Both the position numbers and the translations under genes were made by a program. A stretch of DNA of 64,000 nt from Arbacia lixula (lineage: Eukaryota > Echinodermata > Echinoidea > Arbacioida > Arbaciidae), in NCBI GenBank assembly GCA_963669155.1, contig OZ022591.1, positions 10,588,081 through 10,652,080 of the forward strand. Reading direction: 5' to 3'. Under the pieces are notes generated by a model that was given only the letters and a program-made list of their open reading frames with translations, did no database searches and had not been told where the DNA came from. Of the stretch, positions 1 to 10,869 are shown piece by piece; the first letter of the stretch is position 1; each line of letters starts with the position of its first letter.

Positions 1-628
1 GCAAGAGTCATTATTCCCATCTCTCACTGTTCATTTAGCTTGGATGTTTATCATAATAGAATCTGGAGAAAAAAACATGCATAGATTAGCCAAGGCATGA
101 AACGAGAAGCAGGGTGCTTAATTGTGATAAGTAAATAGATAAGAAGCAATAATAGGCGGGGAAAGATAAACTTGGGAAATTCAACCTATTACTATCCTAA
201 ACAACTGGCATCAAATTTCCACAGAAGGGTAATGTCAATCCTCATTGGTTGTTGCTAAAGGATGAGGGCATCTCAAAGATGTTCCCCCAAGACATGTGGA
301 CAAGAAGTGTGAATCTAGGAAACGGGCAATTAGACAGGTGTGCTCCTCTCCTCAGGGCAACTTAGCTTTGATCACTTCTGATCACCACTTCACGCACATA
401 CTTGAAAAGCTTAAGACGTTGTTAAGACGCTCTTAAAAGTAGCACCTGCACTTTTGTACTTTTCATTGTGAGTCACCAGCCGAAAGTTTTCAATTGTGTG
501 GTATCGTGATCTGACCACCATGTTTGGTTCATTATTACTCCCCTCCAATGCCCCCCCCCCCCCACCCCCTCATCCAATTCCCCCCTCTCCCATTTCCAGA
601 CACACCTTCCTCTACTCCACCCCTCTCC
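1..628. other. No gene recognised; C-run near 550
   Basis: I see no convincing coding signal here. The only distinctive feature is a cytosine-rich, purine-poor stretch at about 540-625 that includes a run of about 14 C. The short frames crossing it have proline-rich translations that come from the C-rich base composition. Confidence 0.5.
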
Positions 629-700
629 ATGCCTGGTATCCAAGCTGCCTTGACATTCAGTATGTAAACTATTCAATAAATAGGTCTGGCTGTAGTAGAT
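629..700 (+). repeat. Partial copy of the TAGCCTGGCTTCCAGG element family
   Basis: The stretch reads as a diverged left end of the family found in full near 14.5, 45.2, 46.4, 53.9, 59.2 and 62.4 kb. It keeps a CCTGG..TCCAAGCTG start, then a TAAACTATTCAATA segment and GGTCTGGCTGTAGTAGA. The right half is missing because a different element (701-1109) begins exactly there, so this looks like a nested or truncated copy. Confidence 0.55.
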
Positions 701-1109
701 TTAAAGTGATTGTTCACCGTGAAATTATTTTGTTTTCAATAAGAGGAGACACATGAAGAAACATATTAGTGAAGGCAGTGAAGAAAATCGGTCAAAAGAA
801 ACGAAAATTATTTGATTTTAAAGTTGTGATTTTGTGACGTCACGTGCGAGGTGCTCTCCCTTATGTTGTGTACAACTGTTTTTTTTTTTTAAATATGCAT
901 TTTCTCAAAAAGATATGCATCCTTTTACCTGTGCATTTAATACATCATTAGAAATACATTTTTAAACACATACCTGTACAAAAAAATTCATTCCGTTGTC
1001 AAAAACAGGGGGGAAAAAGAGCAATTTATGGCACATTTTGGACACAACATATGGGAGAGCATCTTGCACTGTGAAACCAAAATAATTTCTGGGTGATCTA
1101 CCCCTTTAA
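701..1109. mobile_element. TTAA-bounded inverted-repeat element (MITE), 409 bp
   Basis: Both ends carry TTAA (701-704 and 1106-1109). The left end continues AGTGATTGTTCACCGTGAAA and the right end, read in reverse complement, AGGGGTAGATCACCCAGAAA. Both then continue into TTATTTTG. A second inverted pair lies inside, around GCTCTCCCTTATGTTGTGT (about 852-870) and its complement near 1044-1062. There is no coding capacity. TTAA targets are typical of piggyBac-type transposons, so this is probably a non-autonomous relative. That assignment is inference. Confidence 0.7.
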
Positions 1110-1348
1110 CATTCTTGATTTATTCTCCTGTTTACCTAGATGAGACTGGGATGGAGGAGCCTGATGCTGTTTTGCTGTTTAGCCCCAAATCATTCTTTAT
1201 CTTTTTTAATTTACCTATATATCTATAAATCTATCTATCTATTTATCTATATGCCTGTCTTTCTTTCCTTCTTTCTTTTTATCTCACAACATATATATTA
1301 TATCTATCTATCCCTTGATTATCATACCTTTCCTCTTCTTCCTCGTAG

Positions 1349-1437
1349 GATATTCTTTCTCTTTTAAGTATGGATGAGCGCAAGTTCAAACAGACTACCA
1401 CCCTCATGAAAGGAGCTCACCCAGATAGCACACGCAG
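1349..1437 (+). CDS. Candidate internal coding exon, unknown product
   Basis: A pyrimidine-rich tract ending CTTCCTCGTAG precedes a stretch open in one frame for all 89 bases, followed by CGCAG/GTACCC, a possible 5' splice site. The 29 full codons begin DILSLLSMDERKFKQ and end KGAHPDSTR, with two bases left over. The composition is protein-like and not repeat-derived. I recognise no family. The exon is short, the donor is only moderate, and the pyrimidine tract is partly a local TC-rich repeat, so chance is a real alternative. A following frame, open from about 1456 to a stop near 1622, lacks clear splice sites. Confidence 0.25.
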
Positions 1438-2488
1438 GTACCCCATTTGTGAAACCAATTGAGATTAAATCAAGTTTGGTTCAAGTGGACCAGAGACAAG
1501 TACACACTTCAAACTAATTGCTGCCATTATCCTCTGATAACAGACATTGCAGAGCTGACCTCGATTGACCCCAGGATCTCGAACCAGCCCATTATGGGCG
1601 ACAATCAGTGGGTTTCCCAGTGACTATGATGGAAGATACCCGACAATGTAAATAAAGGGGCCAAAATCAGATTAACTGATTGTGTTTACATTATATTTTT
1701 AACATAATAACAACTTCAAAGGTTTCCACGAGTAGAGGTTAATTTGTATTTCCTATTTTTGTTATGATTCTGGGCTCAAACACATTTATTTGAAATAAGT
1801 ATATTACTTGTTAACAGAATGGAAAAAGAAATGGAAAATGGTTGGAAAATGGAACTATACACTTTAGAAAAGCACAATATTTTTCTTTCGCTACACATTA
1901 AAACAATTTTCAGAAGTGTACTCATGATGTAAATTGCATTGTTGTATTCAAAGGACAAACAACATAAAAAACATAATAGCAAGCAAACAGATGACATTAT
2001 AAATGCTAGATTACAACACAGAACAAATATTAGATTGATAGCTCCATAGTGATTAGCTTTTTAGAAAAAACATAGTTTCCTGACACTGTTTGCAATTCCT
2101 TTTAAAAACTATGGATATCCACTTTCTGTTGTTGTTGTTTTTTTGTTTGTTTCTTGGGTACCCATCTTTACATGGTAAACAAAAGATCTGTCTTTAGAAA
2201 TGAGATTATGAGTCAACCTGTTACATCAACCTTTTTTTCAACCTTGCTTTTCCATCCCAAACTAGTCCACATCTCCTAAATCAATTGTCTTTTGTAAGTC
2301 TATTTCTCAATTGAAGAGACAGATACAATTTCGATCTAAGAGGGGTTTGAAGCTCAAATACACTGATGGCAGCCAAGGAGAAACAGAAACCCACGCAAAA
2401 CTATTTGTGCTTTCCCAAACAAATAGATAGGAAGAGGAGATAATTCAATATAACTACAGAGACATGCATGACTAACTTGGTCTAGAGG

Positions 2489-2561
2489 AGGGAAGTCAAG
2501 AAGCCAAGGAGACAGGCGACTCTGAGGTGGGTCAGAACGTGATTGATTCAGACAACTGGGT
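2489..2561 (+). CDS. Weak candidate exon ending in a strong splice donor
   Basis: The sequence before a near-ideal donor (GTAAGTATTG at 2562) is open in one frame for about 24 codons, acidic and polar (ends GQNVIDSDNW). An upstream TAA closes the frame near 2480. A TGACTAAC sequence resembling a branch point lies close to a weak TCTAG acceptor. The phase does not match the candidate exon at 1349-1437, so they are unlikely to be consecutive exons. No family is recognised. Confidence 0.15.
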
Positions 2562-2970
2562 AAGTATTGAAGAGGAGTGGGGAAGGATGGGTGGTAATTT
2601 TTGTTCTGTGTTTGGGGATCAATGTCTGGCTAGTAAAAACTAATACTGGATGCAGGACATTTTTTGTCATTCCCAGACAGGGATTTATTGGAAAAATAAA
2701 ATGATCACTATTTGATGACTATTCTGGACAAGGAAATTCAATTATCTAATATCAATATTTTGCCTTTGGTTTGTAGCTTTAAATCTAATAGCATATATGA
2801 TGATTTTTTTTTTAATATTTGGATGCTTTCCACCCACATTTTTACAACCTCATAGGAGAAACAGTGAAAATCATATTAAATTAAGTCCAAAATATGTCCC
2901 ATGTCCATTACAACACAATTTATTGTATATGGGACTGGAATGGTTAAGATATTTCACTCAGACTAACCGT

Positions 2971-3401
2971 TCAAAGTGAGCACAGAAATGGAAGAATCCT
3001 GCTGTTAGATAGAAACTACAGTTGTATTGAAACTAGCAGATAGCCAAGATGGTATCTCAAGCGAGTAGGAACTCCTGTGTAAAATGTGGGTTAGATGTGT
3101 CACTAATAGTGCTCCTTCAAAGTCAGCACAGAAATGGAAACAAATAAATGATGTGAGATAGAAACTACAGCTTTATTAAAACCTGGAGATAGCCAAGATT
3201 AAATCTGAAGCAGAGCGGAAACTTGTGTTTAAAATGTTGTTTTAGATGTGTCACTAATAATACTAGCTGGAAGTGAGCACAGATATGAATAAAACACAAC
3301 TAGATAGAAACCATAACTTTATTAAGACTTTGCACATGCATAAAAGTTGAAATCTTAAGCAGGGAGGAAACTCCTGTATAAAGTGTGATCCCTCGCTAAT
3401 T
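2971..3401 (+). repeat. Three-unit diverged tandem repeat, about 150 bp period
   Basis: Units start near 2971, 3117 and 3268. Each carries a version of AGTGAGCACAGAAATGG, then GATAGAAACTACAGCTTTAT, AGATAGCCAAGAT, GAAACTCCTGTGTAAAATG and, in the first two, TTAGATGTGTCACTAATA. Units differ by many substitutions and small indels, so the array is old. Confidence 0.75.
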
Positions 3402-4189
3402 TAGGGAAACTCAACAGAAGCTTGTGGTGAGATTGGGGGCGAGATATTTCCAGACAGTCTGCTGTGCTCCTGTTGAGGTCAGTGTCCTCTGTTAATATTA
3501 CAAGGCCCAAAACAGGGGGGCTAAGCACCCCCTCCTCCCCCTCCCCACTGGTTTAAATGGGGGAACAGATTACTTTCCGTAGGGGGTGGCCGATTTCTGA
3601 AATAATAGGTGCGATGGTTTGGTTCTAATTATGTTTCTTACCCACAAAGCAGTGGCTAAAAATTGAAAATCAGTTCAGCATGTTCAGTATGTGAATCTTT
3701 GGGACTTGAAATCGTACACCGACGAGAATCATGTTTTAGTTATTAACTTTATTAAGTGCAGAGAAGGTTCATTATCCCAATGAAAAAAATGAGGAAGTGA
3801 AGATCTCAGATATCATAACAGGAACATAAAATGTCAGCTGCAAGCTATTAAGGGAACATGATCGGTCTTCTCTTGGGAAAAGGAGAATATAGATTTTCTT
3901 GAAATAATCCTCAAATACCTATGTAAATAATTCCAGAATTTGTTGACTTCCAAACCAAGTAAAATTAAAGTCATTTTAGTTTGTGAGATGATTTGGTTGC
4001 TGAAGAGCTCAATCATCATTTTGTTGATTCTCTTCTCTTTTTTTTTAGCTGATTGATGAGTTAATTCACAAGTTAGTGTTTAACTAGTAGGTACATACTT
4101 GGTCTGTGTCCTCAATCCATCATAATAGTTTCATTATTAAATCTCCATTTATACTAAGAATACACATAATCCCATAGAGCAGCACAGGG

Positions 4190-4563
4190 TTAATCATTAT
4201 TTCCTTGAAATATAACAGCTTGAGCTGAGAACTTTCCACATCATAGAACACCAATATAGTTTAATTTTTAAGAAGTGTAAATCGCAAAGGCTAATCACAC
4301 TTTTGCAAAATATCACAAAGGTGATACAGATTAAGTAAAGACAGACTGCATATGATAACTGCTTAAAGGCCTAATGAGATGATTCTCTTGCAAGAGAATG
4401 TCTGATAATAGAATTCAGGAAAACAACAAAAAAAGGGTTATCCAAGCTGCACCCATCTTCAGTGGCCAGGGTGTTTAACTCTATGCACCACTGATATATT
4501 TATGCACACATAATACACACAAATCCCATAGAGCAGCAGATAATCTGGCAGACAAAGGGTTAA
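4190..4563. mobile_element. TTAA-type short elements (half copy and 85 bp copy)
   Basis: At 4479-4563 a segment is bounded by TTAA at both ends: left TTAACTCTATGCACCACTGA, right ATCTGGCAGACAAAGGGTTAA. It contains ATACACACAAATCCCATAG followed by AGCAG. A half copy with the same AATCCCATAGAGCAGCA motif lies just upstream, ending in TTAA at 4190-4193. These belong to the family repeated near 6.4, 34.6, 49.2, 59.6-60.1, 61.9 and 63.5 kb. Confidence 0.6.
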
Positions 4564-4829
4564 GAGAATTGATTTATGAACCAAATATAATTATGTATAC
4601 ATCTGTGGAGGCAAACAGCCAGCCAATAACAGCCAGCCAATCGCTGTCACTTAGCAAAAGATAGCTCAGACTGACATTACCTTCTTGGCATGAAATACGA
4701 GTCTGCCCTCTCCTTGGCCGCCCGCATCACACCAGATATAGGGTTAGTTCACCACCCCTGAGTGACTTCTTCTTATCTATTGGGGCAGGCTACGCCGCCA
4801 CACTTGCTTCCAGCACTGGGGGTCAAATT

Positions 4830-5111
4830 ATGCAATTCCCCCCTCTAAGTAATGAAATTTCCACCAACTTTTTTGAAAATTCTCAGAGCAGGAATGAGTG
4901 GGACTCTTACCCCGTTCCCTACCCTGGGGACGATATAGTTAGTCAAGTTATTACAGAGGAAGATTATAAGGACAGAAATAGGTCTTCCGTCGTTGAGAGT
5001 CAGGGTCGCGAGATGTCACAGCTTCGCATCCTAGCTATCCTGTATCCTAATGATGGACACAGATTTATACTTCACCCCCTATCAAATCAAACTTTTAAAA
5101 CCCCAATTTGA
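4830..5111 (+). CDS. Open reading frame, 93 codons, unknown
   Basis: An ATG-started frame of 93 residues begins MQFPPLSNEIS and includes an acidic, hydrophilic centre (DDIVSQVITEEDYKDRN). A CTTGCTTCCAG sequence upstream could be a splice acceptor at about 4811. The composition is more protein-like than most frames here and is not microsatellite-derived. I see no domain, signal peptide or membrane segment, and no flanking exon. It could be a chance frame or a terminal exon. Confidence 0.15.
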   Translation: MQFPPLSNEISTNFFENSQSRNEWDSYPVPYPGDDIVSQVITEEDYKDRNRSSVVESQGREMSQLRILAILYPNDGHRFILHPLSNQTFKTPI

Positions 5112-5610
5112 AAGAGTCTGTGTGTATCACTGGCATTTGGAATGGTAAATTCTACTCAAATGAACTGACTTCAACAAGAAATGCGATCTGGATAGCCAGA
5201 GGGAGAAGCCAATAACATAAAGCCACTGGCCACTTTCTGGTGGGCACATAAAAAGTATGGTGAAAAAAACGATCTGTACAAACTGATAAAAAACTCGTAG
5301 CATTACACTGCAAGTTGTGATTTTCTCTTACTGAAAAGATGATTACTGCATCATAAAATTATTTTCAAACATTTCATAAGTCAGAATAATTTTGAAATGA
5401 TTCGTGTAAGTTGAATTCAGTCCGTTGTACAGCCTCTAAGATTAGCCATTTTTAATTAAAATATCCCAGAATAGATCCAGAATGAGCTGCAGATAAAGAC
5501 ATACCTCTCACCACGAGGTGATTAATGGGAAATAATATCTGGAGGCTCCTGTCAGTCTCTTGAATGAAATCAGTCAAGTCAATCCCGCTGCTCCTGCCAC
5601 TAATCGCCTC

Positions 5611-6072
5611 TATCCATACTCAACAGATGGGCAGCTTTTCAGCTACCTCTTCTAAAAAAACGTCTGATTAGGCCCTTTCACACCCAACCGAACAGGAAAG
5701 TGCCCGTAGTTTACAAGATAAGATTAAAGCCTTGAAATATCCTGATAATTAGTTTGTGGATTCACACCTCCCCATAGTGGCTCTGTATAGGAAATTTCTT
5801 GTAGTTATGAGCATTCTTGTGCAATGGGATAGAAGTTCTCACAATTTTCTTTCACACTGCAATATTATCGCGACATTAGAGAATCAAACCCGCAGTTTTT
5901 AGAAAGCACCAATTAAATTACAGGTATTTTCAATTGGGGATGTTACTAGACGTTTGCTGTCACACAAGCAAACTAACACATTTTTTGGATCGGGTAGTGT
6001 GAAAGTACCTGATCCATACCTAATGTAAGGGCAGCTTTTCAGCAACTTTGTTACAAAAAAAGTCTAATTATC
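5611..6072. mobile_element. Inverted-repeat element inside a 60 bp direct repeat
   Basis: The core, about 5671-6009, starts GGCCCTTTCACACCCAACCG and ends CGGGTAGTGTGAAAGTACC. The TTTCACAC portions match as inverted repeats. The ends resemble the complete element at 26751-27139 (GGCCCGTTCACACACA). The core is flanked by about 60 bp direct repeats: ATCCATAC, GGGCAGCTTTTCAGC and AAAAAACGTCTGATTA at 5611-5670, and matching sequence at 6010-6072. This is far longer than a usual target duplication, so the element may sit in one unit of an older tandem repeat. Confidence 0.5.
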
Positions 6073-6431
6073 TGATTGCTGGTGAGTAGAGGATAATTAT
6101 TCCCATCCTATGTCCATGAATGACCTTAAAATTGCCTCATTTCTTGATCAATAATGCCAACTTTCTTTGCCATCCAAAAATGTGTTAACTACATAATTTG
6201 ATTGTTGGCACTGCTAGAGAGACACAAATACAACTATTGAATGAAAGAAAGAGGAATATCACTGCCCTAGTAATGTTTAAAGTGACAAACATACATCAAA
6301 ATTGTTTGCATACATATACAAAATGTGAACACATTATAACACAAAACATTTTGCAAAAATGTTTAGCTGCTCAAAAAGATGTAATAATTTCAGCACTCTA
6401 TCACTCCCAGAAGTTCACATAATGATCATCT

Positions 6432-6513
6432 TTAACTTTTTATGCACCATTGACACATTTTTGCATTAGTACTAAACACAACTCCTCTGAGAGGTCCTTT
6501 GCCTGGCACTTAA
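6432..6513. mobile_element. 82 bp TTAA-bounded short element
   Basis: TTAA lies at both ends. The left side reads TTAACTTTTTATGCACCATT and the right GTCCTTTGCCTGGCACTTAA. This matches the termini of the TTAA family described at 59.6-60.1 kb. Confidence 0.6.
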
Positions 6514-7514
6514 AGGCATGATGCCCCTTTTGCAGGTCATTAAAAATAAAAAAAAATGTGTAAAGATCACAGAAAATGGAAGAAGATTCTGTATTAGAAC
6601 TTCCCTCTCAACAATGCAACTGGAAACTGACTTTAAGTGAAATTATAGTGATCGGCAGATTTTGAGGAGGTTTGGAGTGGGTTTTATGAAACCTATAGCC
6701 TAGAGACTCGAGATGGGAGAAATGTCTGCATCAAGGGCTAAGAGGGACAATATGATTAAGAAAGTAGGCTATGCTCCCTCCGGTGCAAACATAAACAAGG
6801 ATAGTTTTCCACTTTTCCAGAAAATGTTCATGAAGCTTTAACTAACAGATTTCACACACGTTATTGCTAGGGTATACTGCTGATTCCTGCCGAGTTTCAG
6901 GACTTTTGAAAATGGGAGACCCCCTCTTTAAGGTCTCCTTCACCTTCCTATATACAATGGATTTATGACCTCAAGGACCCAATAGTCTTACTTATGTCAC
7001 ACCAAAACATACCGCTTTACCTGTTGAATGTGTGTCATAAAAGTTTGATGACACAAGAAAATGTCATATGGAAGCGTTTTTCTACAGGGAAGAAACTGTT
7101 TGTTTACATGTTGCATAGTTGTGGTGTAGACTTCAGACATAACAACGGTCTTGGCTGGCATGAGAAGTATTCCTGCCTCAGGGCAAAATGATTTTAAAAC
7201 ATATTCTGTGAGCATTTGACAGGCATTTTAGAGATGCAATTTTAATGTTAGAGAGTTTTTTGCAGTACAACATTATTCAATGTGTGGACAAATAGATTGA
7301 CGTAGAAAATAACATTTTGGAGAATTGTTTCCACCTCTGACATTTCTGTTTCTGAAAAGTAGAGCCCCACTAGAGGCATCACATACCCATCACAATCATA
7401 TCATCAGCTAGCTAGTAGCTACCCCCCCTCCAACCACACACAAATATAGAACACACAAACATACATGATCACACACAAACAATCGCGCATATACAGTAAC
7501 TTTTTCCCTCTTTC
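6514..7514. other. No gene recognised
   Basis: I see only short frames with no conserved features. Two frames of 65 and 72 codons overlap on opposite strands at 6994-7215 and neither resembles a known protein. The right edge grades into CA-rich and C-rich simple sequence leading into the duplicated block. Confidence 0.4.
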
Positions 7515-7569
7515 CTCCATCTTCTACCCCCCCCCCCACACACACACATAAACACACACCTCCACCTCC

Positions 7570-7574
7570 CCACA

Positions 7575-7615
<41 letters not shown>

Positions 7616-7717
7616 CTATCCCTCCTTGTCCAACGTCTTACCCTCTTCCATTTCCTTCAACACCCAACCCACGCCCTCTCCTTCCTTCCATTTCCCTCCT
7701 TCCTATTCTCAACCGTT

Positions 7718-7765
<48 letters not shown>

Positions 7766-7845
7766 CTCTCTCTCCAAATTTCCCTCTTTCCCTCTCTCCT
7801 TCCACCTCCCACCCTCTCCCACCCTCTCCCATTCTCCGCCTCCTC

Positions 7846-7897
<52 letters not shown>

Positions 7898-7978
7898 ATT
7901 TTCCACCTCCACCCCCCTCCCCCAATCCCTTTCATTCTCCAACTCCCCCCACCCCACCTCTCTCTCTCTCCCATTCAG
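7570..7978 (+). repeat. TC-rich microsatellite tract
   Basis: Runs of (TC)n alternate with CCCTC/CCATTC-type pyrimidine blocks. All open frames here, on both strands, are serine/leucine/proline or arginine/glutamate translations of the repeat. The corresponding tract in the other copy is 20070-20467 and differs in run lengths. Confidence 0.9.
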
Positions 7979-8585
7979 TGATTGGGCCTCACTCAGTATC
8001 CAAGTCCCATCCCCTTGTTATGATGATGTTGATAATGTGACATACTTTTAGAGATAAACAGCTTGGAGCCAGTTGGAGTTCAACCAAATGTGCTTTTAAG
8101 TGCCACTCAAAGATGGAAACAAATTGCATCCTCCAGCCATCAAGCATCTTAATGGCAAAGACATACTTATGCAGTTGAACTTTTCTAACCCTTTTCGTGC
8201 AAAGAAATGATTACTCTACAAGATGTAAGCATTTACTTCCAAAGAAATACATATGACACACAAAGATTTTGGTATGCTGCGATATAATTTGTACTAGCCT
8301 TATCTTTCATGATGCCATTTATTAGCCCGTTCTTTACTGAGCTTGCTTTTTTTTTTTGAGGGGGGGGGGGGGCAGGGGGGCTGGCCTTTCTCCACTCAGA
8401 TACAAAAGCAGCACAACTCCTGCATAATTTGCTGCATGGACAATAGATGACAGGCTATGAATAAGATTAATTATAGGATGCGATTAAGCCACGCTCCTTT
8501 GCTTACTGCAGTTCCATAGCAAATTGTGACACCCTTACTGGTCCACGGTGCACAAAAGCCCGAAAATCTATCCATGAGAAATGGG

Positions 8586-8649
8586 TTAACCCTCTAGTAG
8601 CATTGGTTCATAAAATAAGTTTGTCAGGGCTTGGTACTGAAAGGGTTAA
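8586..8649. mobile_element. 64 bp TTAA-bounded element
   Basis: The segment begins TTAACCCTCTAGTAGC and ends CTTGGTACTGAAAGGGTTAA. The other copy has a slightly longer version at 21097-21164. Related CTTGGTACNGAGNGGGTTAA ends occur near 11738-11756 and, inverted, near 61618-61637. Confidence 0.5.
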
Positions 8650-8717
8650 CATCATGTGACCACTTAGTACAAGGAGGCCAGGAGGCTTCAGAGGTAGAGG
8701 AGAGGCCGAGATGCTGG

Positions 8718-8945
8718 AGCCTGGAGCCTGGAGCCTGGAGCCTGGAGGGTAGAAGCCTTGAGCTCCTGGGAATAATTTCAGCTTGCTGGCAAGCTGTCTG
8801 CTTGTCACATGACCTTGAGGGAATTGTATGACCTTAAACTTGAACCCCTGTGGTGCAGGGAAGGGGGAGGTGTAGGGAAGGGGGAGGTGTAGGGAAGGGG
8901 GAGGTGCAGGGAAGGGGGAGGTGTAGGGAAGGGGGGAGGGCAGGA
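8718..8945 (+). repeat. Two G-rich minisatellites
   Basis: About four 7 bp CTGGAGC units lie at 8718-8748. About five units of a 17 bp sequence (GGTGTAGGGAAGGGGGA) lie at 8855-8935. The other duplicate copy carries only about two units of each (around 21232-21252 and 21355-21390). This is ordinary VNTR variation between the copies. Confidence 0.8.
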
Positions 8946-9974
8946 GGGCTGCCCACATCAGTGGTTCGGATCTGTATGGATATACCCAGCCGCAGATGCA
9001 GGATTTACATATAGAGAGCACGCCAAAGCCAAATGTGAAAATAGAGAAATGTGGTCTACATAAGCAGGTGATACAGGTAGAGGCTGCTTAGGTTTCAATT
9101 GGAAATTATGTTTCTGGGAAAAACAAAACATCATCTTTATCAGGTGGTCTAAAGCAAGTTTCATTGCAGAATGAATAGTTTGTGCGTGATAGAGAGGAGG
9201 GGGGGGGGGTATTGATTGGAGGTGAGGGCCAAAGAGGTATGGCAAATCATGGGGGTGGAGCTAAAGAAGGGGGTAAGGACAGGTTAAATAGACTTAAATG
9301 GTGCTTAGAATCCGTATAACTCTTTACATGTTGTATTATAGCATTATCATGGGTTTATGGTTCAGTGCTAAAGACTGCTCCTGACAAATCACACAGCCAG
9401 AAAGCTTGAGTAATGACTGCCATCAAGGGGATTATCTCCATAACTCCTTGTCTGTGCCCCCTGGAGGGATAATCCTCTAAAGATTGAAGAGGGAGGATTA
9501 ACAACTATCAAATCCCTTTTATGAAGTCAAACCTGGAGGTTATGGAAAAGGTGAAGCTCACAAAGAGATTCATGTTGAGATTGTGGATGCCAGTTTCAAA
9601 TACATACAAATTTATAAAGATCTAGATGAAAAAAATGAGTACGACATATGGGGAATTTCATATATCTGTCTCTTTCATGAAAAATATGAAATCATATAAA
9701 TATATATCTTTACATTGGCAAAACCGTACAGAATTGTCTCTCCATTTAGATCAGAATTCTCTCTTTGCCAAGAGAAAAAACAGTTCCTCTTTACAGATAG
9801 TCTTCATTACTTGTACAAAATATACAGTGATATAGAGTTCAGTGTGTTCAGTTTAGTCAATAATCGATATCACTTTTTCATAGCAGTACTTCAGACTAAA
9901 TTTTGTAATCATACTTAAAATTAAGCCTGATCTTGTTTATCAATTTATTACATTTTATCATTGTTTATACAATG

Positions 9975-10437
9975 GTGAACCCCGTTCATATACACCGCCT
10001 ATCCGCGAAAAAGGCGCAACATTTGCGGCAATTTTGCCGATGCATTACCGATAGCTGCGTATATGAACGGGAATCGCTCAAATAATGCGGTATTTGCTTC
10101 CTCCTTTTTTGCACTTATTTTGCGGCTTTTTCGCGGATCGAGACCTAGTAATAATACCGCAATATTGCGGTAAGCGAATCTTATAAACTGCGTCCGCAAA
10201 ATAGGCGTAAATGTTGCGCCTTTAGCATCGCGCTCTGGCCTGTTGGTCGCTAATCCTACCGCTCGTATGACTGAGCGGAGCATGTCACCATTGGTTTGGA
10301 GAGAGTCCAGCTGTCCAAAACACCGCAACATTACGGCTTTTGGGGGTGTATATGAACGGTGCTTTTGCGGCTCGCTGAAAACTTGCTTACCGATGTGCAT
10401 CGGTAATAATAGCGGTATATGGTATATGAACGGGGCT
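9975..10437. mobile_element. 463 bp inverted-repeat element present in left copy only
   Basis: Relative to the uninterrupted site at about 22436-22450, the left copy contains an insert beginning GTGAACCCCGTTCATATAC and ending GTATATGAACGGGGCT. The ends are inverted repeats of CCCCGTTCATATAC. The motif TATATGAACGG or its complement appears four times. GC-rich self-complementary words such as GCGGTA, CCGCAA and TGCGCC are frequent. A 133-codon reverse frame crosses the element, but I see no transposase features. It is probably a non-autonomous DNA transposon. No clear target duplication is visible. Confidence 0.75.
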
Positions 10438-10614
10438 ATTGATTCCTCAAAATTACACTGAGCTTATCAATCTCCAAACAAACAAGATTGACATCAGGTA
10501 GAACTACTGTTACAACTTGGCAAGTTATGAAATCATTTTTCTGGTGTACTCATGTCAGGTACTCACATATTGCAAAGATTAAGGCTCTTTCTAATACACT
10601 CTCTTTCTCCACAG

Positions 10615-10722
10615 GAAAACAGCAAAGTGGTGGTGAAGCAGTTACATCCGAGAGGATATCCTAACTACTTCAACATGAGAATTCTTCTTATAAACTTCCT
10701 CTCAAATTCCTTCCTAAATTAG
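10615..10722 (+). CDS. Doubtful exon after a strong splice-acceptor motif
   Basis: CTCTCTTTCTCCACAG is an excellent 3' splice-site match and is conserved in the other copy (22619-22726). The following frame is open for 35 codons to a TAG, beginning ENSKVVVKQLHPRGYPNY. Against coding function, the two copies differ at five positions in 108 bases and four change the residue. It could be a terminal exon, a non-coding exon or chance. Confidence 0.12.
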   Translation, partial: ENSKVVVKQLHPRGYPNYFNMRILLINFLSNSFLN

Positions 10723-10869
10723 CCCTGGTCTTTTTGTCAACCAAAAAAAACATTCACCGTGTCACTCCCCATAACCTTTAGAAACAGGAAACGGTAAAAC
10801 TGCTTTTGCATTAGGACTTTGGAGGGATAATATCATCTTCCATTTTTGGCAGATTAATGAGGTTTGATG

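Noticed and set aside
1456..1622. Open frame of about 55 codons after the first exon candidate
   Set aside because: It has no upstream ATG or credible acceptor and ends at a stop without any recognisable feature. It is within chance expectation for one of six frames.
7613..8051. Serine/leucine/proline-rich and arginine/glutamate-rich frames
   Set aside because: They are translations of TC/GA microsatellites. The same applies to frames near 14.2-14.9, 20.1-20.5, 26.1-26.5, 35.9, 37.2, 43.9, 50.6-50.9 and 56 kb.
9999..10400. 133-codon reverse frame inside the left-copy insertion
   Set aside because: It lies wholly within a short inverted-repeat element and shows no transposase motif. The frame is likely a by-product of GC-rich self-complementary sequence.
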